From: Echinarachnius parma
Lineage: Eukaryota; Echinodermata; Echinoidea; Clypeasteroida; Echinarachniidae
Direction of reading: 5' to 3'
DNA: 64,000 bases
NCBI GenBank assembly: GCA_037951105.1
Contig: JBAMJV010008455.1
Coordinates: 1-64,000, forward strand
Part shown: piece by piece, positions 1-12,059 of the stretch
Position numbering within the stretch: position 1 is the stretch's first letter
Layout: every line of letters starts with the position of its first letter
The notes under the pieces: model-generated
Database searches by the model: none
What the model was told of the DNA's origin: nothing
Seen by the model: the letters and a program-made list of their open reading frames with translations, nothing else
Made by a program: the position numbers and the translations under genes

Positions 1-89
1 CGAAGTAATACAGCTTTTTTGTAATAACTAATTCAAACATAATTATATACAAACTGACAAGAAATATATTGTGATTAAAAGAGGACAAA

Positions 90-173
90 GAATATGGGAT
101 TCAAACGGGATTCCAACACGAGATATATTATGGATTGCTAGATCGCTGCCCTTCCGACTGAGCTATGGAAAAC
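90..173 (-). repeat. tRNA-like sequence (SINE head or tRNA pseudogene)
   Basis: Read on the minus strand, positions 154-166 give TAGCTCAGTCGG, a perfect match to the RNA polymerase III A box. About 50 bases further on, 96-106 give GTTTGAATCCC, a two-mismatch B box. The spacing fits a tRNA, but I cannot draw a clean anticodon stem, so a tRNA-derived SINE head or a decayed tRNA gene is more likely than a working tRNA. Confidence 0.4.
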
Positions 174-398
174 CCTATATAGTGCGATGCTCGTCCCGGA
201 AACCCCTGAATTTACATTGCCCGTCTGGTCAGAAACTATTATAAACTTGACATAAACTTAAAAGATACAGATCAACTTGGGGATATATGCGAGAGATATA
301 TGCGAAATACTGTTGTCCAGAAATGCTCAGATTATAAAATGCACGTGCAAGAACATCGAAGGATCCGTAAATGGTATCCGTAAATGAATACCGATATT

Positions 399-573
399 CA
401 GTGGCGTAGCGTGGTCGGACTGATTGGGGGGGCTCGAAAATTATTGGGGGGCACACCTCATGTATTTCTTTGTTTATCAAAAAATGTCCCCTTATGTTTT
501 CTATTGTTTTTTCGAAATTATTGGGGGGGGCACGTGCCCCCCGTGCCCCCCCCCCCCCGTAGCTACGCCACTG
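399..573. mobile_element. 175-bp non-autonomous hAT MITE with target duplication
   Basis: The ends are CAGTGGCGTAGC and its reverse complement GCTACGCCACTG. The 8 bases CCGATATT directly flank both sides (391-398 and 574-581), the size expected for a hAT target-site duplication. The interior is G/C homopolymer runs around a short AT core and holds no coding sequence. The exact duplication suggests a fairly recent insertion. Confidence 0.93.
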
Positions 574-775
574 CCGATATTGCAATCTCAATGAGATTGC
601 AGCGGCGAATGTTCTAAAAGTAATTAGATTCATAATATCGTTAATTTTAGAGCTGTTTATTATCTGGGGATAACTAGAGTAAGTTTTGTATAGGTTCCTC
701 ATGTATAGCGCAAAATCCTGAATATGCTAGTACATGGTATTTGGTCGGTTGACCCCTTTGATCGACGGCCATGAT

Positions 776-1814
776 CAGGGGCGAACATATCATTTCGCCC
801 CCCCAATAATTCCGAAAATGAGAAAGAAAAAAATATAATGCCAAAGACGGGAAAGACACATTCATCAATAATTAATCTTCAAAATAGCCGTTTTTTAGTT
901 TGAAAAGGACTGTAAATCTCCTTTTTGCCGCGACAAAGACAGTACAGTTTCTCATATTGCAAGTTTAAATTGGGTTGTGGGAACTCACCTTTCGAAATGT
1001 GTTGGGCAGTGTAATTTCTCAAAAGCACACCTCGAACAAAGTTTATTAAACCCTCATCTATAGATAGCACACCGTCACAGAAAATAAAATAATCTGAAAT
1101 ATATCTTTCAGTCAAATCGGTCCATATGCGCTGAACGCAAATCCAATTGGAATATCATTTCCCCCCACATTTGAAAGTGGAGGAGATTGTCCCCCTCCCT
1201 TTGTCATTATGTATGTTTGGTTCCATACTTCATATTACGAGAAATTTCTGTCTCGGGTGTGCACCAAATCGCACAATTTCACGCCCAAAAATACAAAAGC
1301 TCCCTACTGTGGGAGGGGGACACCCCCTCCCACATCCTCCCCCGCTCGGTCGCTTCGCTTCCTCGCAATGTCTCTCCTCCACTTTTGAAAAGTTGTTTAC
1401 GCCCTTGCTTAGTTTCATGGGAGCCCAATGCCCTAGACTATAACGATGGCTCTATAGTATAGGATCACGTGAATCCATCTCATACAAGGCTCAATATTTT
1501 CCTCGCTATATGCCCTTAAAAATACGTTACGAGTATAGGTTCACTATTTTATACAATTTTAACACCCATGATAGGAGTTGCAAATGTCTGAAATCTAAAA
1601 GCTTCCGGGGGCTACGCCCCCTGGACCCCCATTATTGTCCCCAAAAGTGGGTGACCCCCAAAGTCAGGTCTTCGAGCCATGAAGACACTTTCGATGAGCG
1701 CATATCCGGGCATTCCAATGTGGGGCTTTTTGCTCTCTCTGTGGTCACTCTGGAAATTTTTTTTTTTCAAATTTCGCCCCCCCCCCCAATCGCAAAAACG
1801 GATCGACGCCCCTG
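776..1814. mobile_element. Non-autonomous hAT element, copy 1 (about 1.04 kb)
   Basis: It starts CAGGGGCG and ends CGGATCGACGCCCCTG, with the 8-bp duplication GCCATGAT at 768-775 and 1815-1822. The body matches the copy at 49860-50965 almost throughout. Compared with that copy, the left end lacks the stretch between the terminal CAGGGGCG and the internal GGGGGCGAAC, consistent with a deletion between short GGGGCG repeats. ORFs inside are shared low-complexity sequence and do not look like a transposase. Confidence 0.9.
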
Positions 1815-2083
1815 GCCATGATAACAAATGAAATAGTACTGATATATAATGTCCACATAACCCTGTGAAAAACTAGTTAACTAAAGCGCCCTCTTGTGTC
1901 GGTGTCGCAAAGTACCAACATAATATATGTATTCTAATAATAACTGAAGCAATCTGGGATTATAAACCTTACATAATCCCCAATGATTTTCCTTTCTATA
2001 AAATTGATATATACAAATAAACAATCAAAATTTAGTTGTATCAGTAACCGTTTAAAATTGCGCGTGATTAGAACAAAATAAAA

Positions 2084-3305
2084 TTGCCATCATCAAAACT
2101 ACTCACCCTCATTACTATCATGTTACCATCATCATCCTATTCAACATCAATATCATCACAACTATCAATACCTTCATCATCATCAGACATCATCGTCATC
2201 AACATCATCCTCGCCACCATTATTATTGTCATCAATGTCATCATTACCATTATCTACCATCATCATCGGCATCTTCATCAACCTTATCACCATTATCATC
2301 ATCATCATCAATAGTATCATTACCTTTATCATTATTATTACCATCAACATCATCGACATAAATTATGAATATCATCACCGTCATGATCGTTACCATTAGT
2401 GTCGTCAACATCAACAAAATCATCATTACCATTATCAATACCATCACCACCGTCATGATCGTTGCCATCATTATTGTCGTCATCATCAACAATATCATCA
2501 TCATGACCATCATTACTGACGTCATCATTAGCATCACCATTTTAAACATCATCAGCATCATCATTATCATCACCATCATCGCCATAAATGATGATCATTA
2601 TCATCACTATCATTATCGTCACTCATCACTACCCCCGTTGTCATCACCATCATCGCAATAAATGATGATCATTATCATCGCCATCATTATCGTTATTATT
2701 ACTATCATCGTTGCCATCATCTTATCGTTATCGCCATCATGATCGCCAACATCATTATTATCGTCGTCGTCATCATCATCATCACCATTAACTTAACGAT
2801 GAACATTAACATCCCCATCACGATCGTCACCAGTATTATCATCGTCATCATCATCTCTATAATTTTCACAAACGATGATGGCTATCATACCATCATGACA
2901 ATTAACTTTGACCATCATCATCATCATCACCAAATCTTCACCATCATTACCATTGTCAACATCATCATCCTCGAAACCATTAGTATCGTCATCAATATCA
3001 TCATTACCATATAAGTACTTCATCATCACCATCATCATCATCATTATAACCATCATAGCTATGAACGCTGGGCATTATCATTACCATCATTATCATCTTC
3101 ATCCTCAACATCATCAATATCATTACAATCATCAACAGCATTGTCATCATCATTGCCATCATCATCAGCAGCAACATCAACAACATCGTTACCATCATGA
3201 CCATGGACGATGATCATTATCATCACCATCATCATCACCAATCATCAAACACCATCATCGCTCAACCGATGATCATCATTGTCACCATCATCGTCATCAT
3301 CACAC
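2084..3305. repeat. Degenerate ATC/GAT trinucleotide repeat block (1.2 kb)
   Basis: About 1.2 kb is built from ATC, ACC and ATT triplets in imperfect runs. All frames on both strands stay open for long stretches and encode Ile/Met/His/Asp-rich polymers, which reflects the triplet composition and not a gene. Left of it (1823-2083) and right of it (3306-3844) I see only AT-rich unique sequence. Confidence 0.92.
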
Positions 3306-4011
3306 CTGACAGAGGTCGCATTATTATGCAAGTATACTAGCAATAGTTACATTCAAATGAGAGAAGGAAACGTAATTAGACTATATGATAAACTTTAATT
3401 TGTAACAAAAAGTTGTGCATATTATGGAACAAACGTCATACAGTGCGTAATCTAATAATGCGTTTTGTTCAACTCGGATATGCATCTCTATATGTATAGA
3501 TGTCGAGTATAACTGATTGCTCAGCCTTAATTTCAGAATGATCTTATTCACCAACAAGCTTTTGTCAGATTGTCTCTGGTACTCTAAAATCGAAGAGGAA
3601 AATTACCAGTAACGAACAATATACGTTATATTACGATAAGTTTGAACTTATAACAATACGTCAGAAATACAAGCATAATTATCTTAAAAACATGAAAGAA
3701 AATAACTGGAATATAAACATATTCTACAGCCTCAAATCATTTGGAAACAAAACAGAAAAATGTGGATAAATTGTCCTGCTTAAGGACAAATGCAGTGGGC
3801 ATGTATGCATAGGGTAGCGCTCTACCAATCTAGAATTATCATAATTAAACGGAACGGACCTAGTAACATTGTCCATTTTCTAAACCGTGTACAAATTGAG
3901 TGCAGTGAGTAAGTGAATATCACTTTGCATTTTGGCTCATTACTCGGTCATGCAACGTCCATTTGACTTGAAATGTTCACACAATACCCTTATAGCTATG
4001 GACATATCAGA

Positions 4012-4636
4012 TTATACAGATATTGACTGTCTTGAGGGGCAATATAACATTTGAGATCCTCGAGGGAAGTTATATTTGTGTCGAGGGACATTATATTTTT
4101 CCGAAGCGCGTAGCGCTGAGGAAAAATATAGTATTCCGAGACAAAGATATAACTCCCCCAAGGGAAATGAAATGTTATATGGTTCCCGAAAGGAAAAAGT
4201 CAATATCTGTTATATTATGATGACCTATATAGATACAAATCAAGATAAATATAAATTTGGTGTTGAAATAAAATTATGGACAAGGGAAAATCATTAGATT
4301 AAATCGAAATCCTTCCAGTAGAACAGACGTGTTATTATCGAAATGCTGCGCAAAATGCTTCTTTATTCGAGCTTCCTTTCAAATTTACTTTCGGATCGCG
4401 CAATCTCCGTAGAAAGCTTAACAACGCTGCGCGTGCCAGGATGCTAATACGCGCACATTGTTCATCTTCACACACCCATTGTGACGTAAATTACGTCACC
4501 GGTCAATATAACACCGTTATATTGACCGGTGACGTAATTTACCGGTCAATATAACGCTTCTCATCCTTGTAGCGATGGTCACGTGACAGCATTTTGACCA
4601 ATCGCACACCAGTATCTTTATAGGTCATATAATATA
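4012..4636. mobile_element. Composite foldback insertion inside A1
   Basis: The left part (4012-4212) folds on itself: CAGATATTGAC near 4017 pairs with GTCAATATCTG near 4199. The right part is bounded by inverted copies of GATGACCTATA(T)AGATAC (about 4213-4232 and 4609-4630) and contains a perfect 27-bp palindrome at 4486-4542. It has no coding sequence. It looks like two adjacent MITE-like foldbacks. Confidence 0.6.
4486..4542. repeat. Perfect 27-bp inverted repeat with 3-base loop
   Basis: Arms 4486-4512 and 4516-4542 are exact reverse complements around the loop ACC. The arm contains GACGTAATTTAC and CGGTCAATATAAC motifs, which recur nearby at 4543-4555. The left flank (4481-4499) is itself palindromic, so alternative cruciforms are possible. 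Confidence 0.9.
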
Positions 4637-4644
4637 ACAATATA

Positions 4645-5619
4645 TACTCCGCAAAAAAAGAAACTGGACACTTGTATAAGTTGAAATATTTCATACCAAT
4701 GTACGATAAAGTGTACATGATCATATATCAAATTAAAGGGAATTTAGTCCTCTACATGCAGGGTATAACTTAAAGGTGTAATCGTTCATGCATGGAATGC
4801 CATGGTCAATTAACACTAGCAAGGTCTGTTTTCAAAAATAGCAAAACAATGGAGGACCACACCATTCGACTGAAATGATAATAAGCGTTTCACTTAAAAC
4901 AAGATGTGCGGGGCAAGTAAATTATGACATTATTCAACTTTATTGTTATGAACAAACTCTGGAAATACAAATTTGTCAATAAAACAGGGTCAGGTTATGA
5001 GAGCATTATCATAATGGTCTGCATTACAGGCATGAAGCTTGTCTATTTCATGTTAACCATAGTTACCTAGAGAAATGTCATGTTAAAGACTGCCCAAATC
5101 TTTGACCAAGGGTGACTTCAGGTTTTGAAGATCTTTGGACTACGGTATAATTCTTGAGAAAAATTTATACCATTTTCATGCTGAAATAAGGGCACAAACT
5201 GTGGTTTTGACTAATAAAGCTTTGCCATGGAATTCCCCATTTTGTTACTTTTGGATGAAAATAACACCTTTAACGTTCACAATTTGTCTTCATTTATACT
5301 CTTTATTGAGATGAAGATAGAAAAGGTCACATTTGTATTGAAAAATTATGCCATCTCATGAATATAGCGTTTTAGATTAGGCTTATCAACATTTATATGG
5401 TTGAGTGGATGTTCCATTTTTGCTATTTTTGAAAACAGACTTTGGTGTGGTTAATTGACCGTGACAAGTCATGCATGAATGATTTCATCTGGATTTCATG
5501 CGAATATTGAAGAGGGTAATTTTATCTTTAATTTGATATACAATATCATATATTTTATCGTTAATGAATACGAAATATTTGGTCTCATACAAGTGTCCAG
5601 TTTCTTTTTTTGCGGAGTA
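4645..5619. mobile_element. 975-bp TA-flanked element with long terminal inverted repeats
   Basis: The ends are TACTCCGCAAAAAAAGAAAC and its reverse complement. The similarity between the arms continues inward for roughly 240 bp (for example TTTTCAAAAATAGCAAAA near 4830 pairs with the sequence near 5420). TA flanks at 4643-4644 and 5620-5621, and removing the element with one TA restores the A-family sequence. This fits a non-autonomous Tc1/mariner-type element. No transposase ORF remains. Confidence 0.85.
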
Positions 5620-5681
5620 TACATTGCATCAACCATTCATCACTTTGTGCACATGTCAACAAAGTTACTAGATCACTTTAA

Positions 5682-6286
5682 AGGTATTTCCCGAAGTGCC
5701 CCCCGATATTTTTTTGTGAGATAATGAAAAACTGACTGTCAAATTCGAAAGAACATACAATTTTAATGACAGAATAAACTTCATTATTTTTGATCAAAAT
5801 CGGTTCAGAAACGGCTGAAATATCTATAAATATATTTTTATTCAAAATGTTTTTCACCGGCAATCACCAGCCGATATTTAGACTTTTTTTTTTTATTCAA
5901 AAAATGCTCGAAGACTACTTTGAAAAAAATCAGAATAGGTTTTTAAAAGTCGTTGATGATATCTCTATTGAATCATTATTTTAACAAACATCAAATGCAC
6001 AATTTTGTATGAAAAAGGGCTAAAACCAATGATTTTTTTTAAATAGCGCCCTCTTGAGTTATAATGGCTCTTTTTGAATGATTAACAGGGGTTTTAACTT
6101 AGTCGTTTGTAATTGTGAATACTTTTCGAGCATGGTGAAATTATAACTATTACTTGTTTGTAAACTAATACTCGTTTGTAATTGTGTATACTTTTCGAGC
6201 ATGGTGAAATTAAAACTATTACTTTGTACCGTAATGGTGCAGGTTTTGGTTACTAAAGTTAAGTTTCACCAATACTCAACTATCAT
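5682..6286 (+). mobile_element. TTAA MITE family B, copy B1
   Basis: It shares the diagnostic blocks of family B: TTTTGTGAGATAATGAAAAACTG, CGGCTGAAATATCTATAAATATA, AGCGCCCTCTTGAG and TTTTCGAGCATGGTG. TTAA lies at both ends, and the left TTAA (5678-5681) is the same one that ends element A1. A GTTTGTAATTGTG...CATGGTGAAATTA segment is duplicated near 6110-6215. Confidence 0.8.
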
Positions 6287-6290
6287 TTAA

Positions 6291-7200
6291 CTCAATATTA
6301 GATTTGTTCAGAATGACAGAAAATTATCTATTTGTTAAAGCAAGCTACAACAAAATACTTATATAAAGTGCTTAGAGATGATTATCAATCATATAAAAGG
6401 CCCTACGTAATTCACAAACATTATTATTTTTCATCTCAAGTAAATTCCTAATCATAACTAAGAACAAGTATTGCGTCTGCCATAGGGTATAAATACCCTT
6501 GCTTATAGCATATTTGCATTACCTGACGAAGTGTTGCAGCGGCGCACGAACGTTGTGATCTTTAGATTCCTTGTTGACCACACATTGCGAGACAAACAAA
6601 TATCATTAGCGAATGATTACTATTTCCGCAATGTGTAATATATTTAGCATTAAGTATAAATTTACGCCCTTTTCACAATGAATGTACCAGTTGATAACTA
6701 TACTATACATGTGTGTAATTATGTGTATAATTGTTAGCTTAAAGATGAATTACAGTTTTGGGAAAGAAGCCGAATACATCTATATTGATCATTATTGTTG
6801 AATAAGTATTGAAATAGGGCTTGTGTGGTAAAATCGGAACCTAAGCATCGTTAAATACAGAAATATCGGAAGAAATCCAATATCCGCCTGTGAAATTTAT
6901 AATCCACCGCCAGTTTGGACCTGTCCACGCCGCTAGCGCTGGGGGAGATATCGACAAGCTATCGTATAGCGCGACACCTCGTGGTCGTAATACACGTAGC
7001 GAATGAGCGATTCCGAGTTGGCGAACTTTATCTGCAGCAGATCAAGTTATAATTTTGCAAATATATCAATTAGTAGGCGGTTTCTTGGCAAATTTGGATA
7101 ATCCTATATTAGTACAATTATATTCTTTCACATTATTGGTAATAGGAGCTTCCATTTCATTTTTTTGAGAGGGGGGCGTTTCCAAAACTGGCCTTTACCT
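6291..7200. other. No recognisable feature
   Basis: AT-rich unique sequence with no long open frame, no terminal inverted repeats and no match to the repeat families found elsewhere in the window. A somewhat more GC-rich stretch lies at 6890-7030. Confidence 0.6.
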
Positions 7201-7204
7201 TTAA

Positions 7205-7918
7205 CCCTAACCAGGCCGGTGGGGGGGGGCTGGAATCCACCCCCCCTCGACTTTTTGCATGACAATTCCGCAACGCGCAGGTATTGCCACGTGACTTCAT
7301 GAGTTTTTTCATTGAAGTCTTGCACAACTCTTGAGACCAAATTTGTGAAGACCGGGTATACAGTTCTAAAGTCACATGACCTTTTGTAAGTGAACGTCGG
7401 CCCGTAAATCACTACATTTTGTGATTTGCATACAAATCCTATGGAAATTGAATTTTTCCTAGAATATATAAAACCTTATTTATTTTTAATTCCAATCACT
7501 GCAATCATTTAATTTTGGGCTAAAAATGGTTGGATAATGGTCAATAATTCATCTCATTGAAAAAAACATAAGTTGAAAAAACAAAGAAATACATAAATTT
7601 TGGCTGTCGCAATTTTTAATGTTAAAAACCTGTTAATTAAGTCATGCCCAAAATTAGCATATTCTGAGCAATATTTAGTGATTTACAGACAAAAAGGGGA
7701 TTTCTGCATAAATTATTTTCAAAAAAATAACGATGCAATCTTGAAGATTATGTTGCAAGCTGTCTGCCTGCCAAATTTTGTGGTGGCCGCGCGTTCGATG
7801 GCCGAGATCTCACGGGGGGGGGGGGGGGGGGAGGAGTTAGATTTCCCCCCCCCCCCCCCGTGAGATCTCGGCCATCTCCCCCAACCAGAGCACAGCCAAA
7901 GTAACGGCCTAGTTAGGG
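7205..7918. mobile_element. TTAA element family D, copy D1
   Basis: The left end TTAACCCTAACCAGGCC (7201 on) and right end GGCCTAGTTAGGGTTAA form an inverted repeat at TTAA sites (7201-7204, 7919-7922). The interior holds G/C homopolymer runs and the block AAAGTCACATGACCTTTTGTAA, which is also found in copy D2 (22367-23044). The right TTAA is shared with the following C1 element. The small ORFs are frame artefacts of poly-G. Confidence 0.8.
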
Positions 7919-7922
7919 TTAA

Positions 7923-8623
7923 AGGGAGTGTCTGCCATTTGTAAGCCGTATTACATGAAAGCAAATGAAATGTAGTTTAAAAGCTTGCCTGAAAAATGTA
8001 TGACTTGAAATCTAATTTTTGTGTAGTTTGATTGTAAGACCTAAAAATTAAAATAAAAAGCGACAGACATTTATATTGCATTCAAGTCTTCACCTGTGCA
8101 AAATTTTGCTCACGATCGCTAATGGTGCATTGCAGAGCGAGCCCTAGTCCGCAAGTTGTGGTATATCACAAACAGGCATAATTAATGTATTTCTTTCATT
8201 ATTGTTTTAAACGGGAACTGTGTTCATCTCCACATGCCAGTCACCACCTTTGCTGTGCGTGCAATGCACACAGATTGTGATTAAACAACAGCCCAAGCGA
8301 ATCCTAAACAAAATAACTAAGAGTAAGACTCATAAAACTTTTCTATGTAATTGTTCATTGTCAATTTTGAGAACTTTTTCATGTCATACCTGAAAGAAAT
8401 GTCGTCCATACAATACCTTTACGTCAATAACTGCAGCATTGTTGTAAAATTATGCTACATGTAAATCAATTAAACACATTTAGTGGCCGGTGTGTATTTT
8501 GAGGAAAGGATATTTCTACACACGGTTTTCGTGTTTGACCTAACATTTCATTTGGGTGTTAAATTCATCCCCATCCATCTACTAGAAACTATTCAGACGA
8601 TTTGTAAATGATGGACATTTCCT
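7923..8623 (+). mobile_element. TTAA MITE family C, copy C1
   Basis: It starts AGGGAGTGTCTGCC after a TTAA and ends CATTTCCTTTAA at TTAA 8624-8627. It shares with C2 (10837-11468) the blocks GACTTGAAATCT...TAGACCTAAAA and AACTATTCAGACGATTTGTAAA. Non-coding. Confidence 0.75.
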
Positions 8624-8627
8624 TTAA

Positions 8628-9548
8628 GGCATAATAGGAATATTTTTTAAAAGGTGACAACGCTTTCCATTTACTGAAACTTATGGAAAACTATTAATTA
8701 AACTATTATGGAAAACATACATTTCAATAACATTCAATACATGTTAGGCCTTGATCATGTTGGTGATGGCTGTCTGTTAGGATCATTCACACCCCTGCTG
8801 TATGTAGTACATGTATACCATCTGTGGTGCTAGTGGCGACCAATCAAACCAAAGTCCACTCTGCTGCCGTTTGCTTAAGGGAGCAGGTTTATTTCATGGT
8901 TCCGAATCGGATGCAATCCATTTGAGCCATGTACTTGCGCATGCATACCCACTTCTTTATTGATGTCCTTTCTCCAAAGCATAAGTGGTGATAAACTGTG
9001 TGGTTGACACTTCATCCATCAATACCTATATAGGGCAAAATAAAGAAAATGGGCATATCAGTGGCAATAATCAATGCATAAAGATAACATGGATGGAGCT
9101 AATCTTCCAATTTGTATTTTAGGATTGACCCTGATAAGCACTGGGAAAGCTATGGTTAATACAAATTCAATCCTAAGATTCCTAAAGTGGGTGAGAAGCA
9201 AGAGATTATTTTCAACTAGCTGGATCTTCGACTGTCAAAAATAATACCTCCGCTATCACGCAGTTTTAAATCAAGCCAAAATTACCATGCACTGAATTAA
9301 TACTGTAAACTCAATTTTGATGGTAATTGAGTAATTTAAGAAATCACAAATACAAACTATTTTAGCATATATACATAATGAGTGATGTGACTTTAGACCT
9401 TTGACCTCAGGACCCCAAGATTGTAGCGCTACATTGGCTTCGTTATACGCCTTGAGACATTTGACAATCTTAAAATATACACAGATACCAATATTACTGG
9501 TTATGGGTCAACTGGTTCTTATGATATTGTACTTACAAGCTATTTAAG
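8628..9548. other. No recognisable feature
   Basis: AT-rich unique sequence, with no ORF or repeat I can support. Confidence 0.55.
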
Positions 9549-9880
9549 CAGTCGCACTGGCCCGCTGGCCCGGGGCCAGTGAAATTGCACTTGGGGCCAG
9601 CAAAATGTATAAAAGTCATATTTTGGTGGCCCGATCGGGCAAGCAGATTTTCAACCCGACACTGAAAAACTGAAAAAATCTTATTTTCTTTTATGTCATG
9701 CTTCATCAAAAATCATAGGTTTGATATTAGGAAAGAGTGATATTTTGAATAGTAAAAAGCTTACTCATGAGATACAATTTTGGGGCCAGTAAATTTTCTT
9801 TCGGGCCACGAGAATAGGGGAAGAAACTATTTCACTGGCCCGATCGGGCCACTGACTTAAAAGGTGAGTGTGGAGCCCTG
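9549..9880 (-). mobile_element. hAT-like fragment with GGCCCGATCGGGCC palindromes
   Basis: The right end read on the minus strand is CAGGGCTCCACACTCACC, a hAT-style CAG-starting terminus. The interior repeats CTGGCCC, GGGGCCAGTAAA and the palindrome GGCCCGATCGGGCC, which occurs near both ends. I could not find a convincing 8-bp target duplication, so the left boundary is approximate. A distantly similar sequence (TTGCCCGATTTGG ... GCCCCGGGCAAG) lies at about 41180-41300. Confidence 0.5.
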
Positions 9881-10426
9881 CAGTTAGCATAAAGCCCTGT
9901 GACCCTGAGTGACCCCATGACCCAAAAATCAATCAGATCATTGTCATCCACAATGTACAAGTTACAAATTGATACATCAACAGGTGCTCTAAGATATCAC
10001 AAGACTTTTCATGGGACAAAATCTTGCAAGGTTCCCGGACACATTTGATGAAAGAGATATATCTGGCAATTATGCATAACATGTGGAGTTTATCTCACTG
10101 GGTAAACAGGGGTAATGGAATGATGATATATAAGAGGCGGCGGTTTTGTTTGTTTTCAACTCAATTCAATTCTAAAAGGGTTTATCCAAAATCATGCTCT
10201 TGCAGCCAAAGCTAAAGAACATCATCATTCACAAGGTAAAATACATCATACTGGTAAAAAATTGAGTTTAGTCCAAGACTAATATTGATCAGTCATTGAC
10301 ATAATCAACCATTATGTGTCTTGCCTAGGCCACAGGCCTGGAGAACCTAGCCTTTAAATCTGTTCCCTACGAGTTTATTAAATTGCCATAGACTTTGTAC
10401 ACATCGACCCACTCGGTTCCTGTAGT
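9881..10426. other. No recognisable feature
   Basis: Unique AT-rich sequence. The short open frame here has no features of a protein gene. Confidence 0.5.
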
Positions 10427-10818
10427 TATAATTGGCCTTTCTGACATCATTGTAAAAGTTTTTGCTGATAAAATATGATGACATTCTGGGTGAAACGAGC
10501 CACTGTGTAAAACCCCAATGATGTATAGTGAGAGGATGCATTTCAGTGTTTTCAAGAAGAGGCCTGCAATTAAAACAAATCTTACCCTGTAATTAGGGAT
10601 GTTTCACAGCCTCTTCACATTGACATGCACATCCTGATGCTAAGCTGGTCTAAGTGCTTGTCTAGTCTGTGGTTGTTCAAATAGCCTCTCGTTCAAATGC
10701 TGCACAGATATACTGTAGTAAAAAATATAAGAAGACATTAATACAAAATAACAAAACATACACAAAATGGCATTTTGCATTCATTGCTATAAAAAATGAG
10801 CTCTGGTGTATAACTGAG
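10427..10818. repeat. Segmental duplication block Y, copy 1
   Basis: About 390 bp starting TGTAGTTATAATTGGCC matches 13195-13613 nearly base for base. The continuation of the block is at 11865-11935 (TTATGAGTTCTCCTACAGC), because TTAA elements C2 and A2 have landed inside this copy. A minus-strand open frame here (MKTLKCILSLY...) recurs in the other copy only over the shared sequence, and I do not recognise it. It may be an exon fragment but there is no protein-level support. Confidence 0.8.
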
Positions 10819-10836
10819 CATACACAGATGCCTTAA

Positions 10837-11468
10837 AGGGATAGATCCTCTTTTGCAAGCCAAAATTCAAAAGTTGCGAGGTTATTGTCTTAAAAGGAAA
10901 TGTCATTTAACAGCATGCCGGAAAAAATTAGGGCTTGAAATCTCTTTTTCGTGGAGTTATAGACCTAAAACTGATTAAATTGTTGGACGACGGTATAATG
11001 GGTACATACGTATTTTCGGTAGGTGAGTAAGTTCGTACACAGATTTCACGGAGTGCCAGATCGGCATGCATGACCCCTACGTGACCCGCGCTAGCTACGT
11101 GACACGCGCATAAGTACTAATGTGTGAGCGTTTACCAAGCAAAATACCCAAACATCGCTTAAACTGACTACATAACATGTAATTATATATTCTTTATTTT
11201 TGAGATCTTTTTCCGTGACATACGTTAACAAATGTCGGCTTCACAATACCTTTACGAGAATTAGTACAATACTGTTGTAATATTATGCTCAATCAGTTGA
11301 ACTCCTTTATTGACCGATATATAGTTTAAATGGAGGGACGCATTCGTTTTTCATTCGTAGAATCCAAATTAGAGGGCTGTTGATCTGATTTTTTGTTTGC
11401 GTGTTACATTGATCCCCATCCGTCAACTGAAAGCTGTTCAGACGTTTTGTAAAAGTGGACCTGTCCCT
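10837..11468 (+). mobile_element. TTAA MITE family C, copy C2
   Basis: It starts AGGGATAGATCC after TTAA (10833-10836) and ends GTGGACCTGTCCC before TTAA 11469-11472, with inner blocks shared with C1. It is absent from the second copy of the segmental duplication, so it inserted after that duplication. Confidence 0.8.
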
Positions 11469-11472
11469 TTAA

Positions 11473-11850
11473 AGGGACTTAGTAACATTGTCCAAATCCT
11501 CAAAATAAAATTTTAATTCTAGCGGTTCCCTCATACCTTGTTGTATTCGTATTAAGAATAAAATCATGGGACCGATTTTGGTTTTTCAAATTTCCCTTTC
11601 GTAACAAATATATGTACGATCGAAGTATTCAGATAAGAAAAACTCCCCTGGAGTTTTGAAACCATGTACAAAGTGAGTGCAGAGATTTAGTGAATATCAC
11701 TTTGCATTTTCGCTCATTACTTGGCCATGCAATGTCCATTTGACTTGAAATGTTCACACAATACCCTGTGGACATATGAGATAACAACAATATACATTGC
11801 ATCAACCCTTCATCACTTTTTGCACATGTCAACAAAGTTACCAGATCCCT
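11473..11850 (+). mobile_element. TTAA MITE family A, copy A2 (reference-quality copy)
   Basis: The ends AGGGACTTAGTAAC and GTTACCAGATCCCT form an inverted repeat inside TTAA sites 11469-11472 and 11851-11854. At about 380 bp it is the most complete copy of family A. Other copies are A1 (3849-5677), A3 (25083-25449), A4 (49155-49420, minus) and A5 (63784 to the window end). It shares its left TTAA with C2. Confidence 0.88.
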
Positions 11851-12059
11851 TTAAGATGCAAACAAAATAATTATGAGTTCTCCTACAGCACAGAAAGATA
11901 ATATTATGATTTTAATTTTAAACATGATACACATTAATTCAGTCAGATTCTAGAAGACAACATTGTATTGGCCAATGAACATTAGTAAAACATGTACATG
12001 TACTATGAGAAGCATACATACATTACAAACATAATCATGGTGGACCAAAGACAGATTAG

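Larger units (their letters stand above)
3849..5677 (+). mobile_element. TTAA MITE family A, copy A1, split by later insertions
   Basis: Both ends match intact copy A2 (11473-11850): the left part has TAGTAACATTGTCC and a long stretch to GGACATATC, and the right part has TACATTGCATCAACC to GTTACTAGATC. TTAA flanks at 3845 and 5678. Between the halves sit a foldback block (about 4012-4636) and a TA-flanked element (4645-5619). Part of the left half is also deleted relative to A2. TTAA targeting fits piggyBac or Kolobok mobilisation, which I cannot distinguish without a transposase. Confidence 0.82.

Noticed and set aside
2084-3241. Several open frames of 60-110 residues rich in Ile, Met, His or Asp
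   Set aside because: They lie wholly in the degenerate ATC repeat, occur in all frames on both strands and have no domain or splice context.
3800-3830. GGGTAGCGCTCTACC resembling a tRNA D arm on the minus strand
   Set aside because: No B box or acceptor stem at the right distance; too short to support a tRNA or SINE call.
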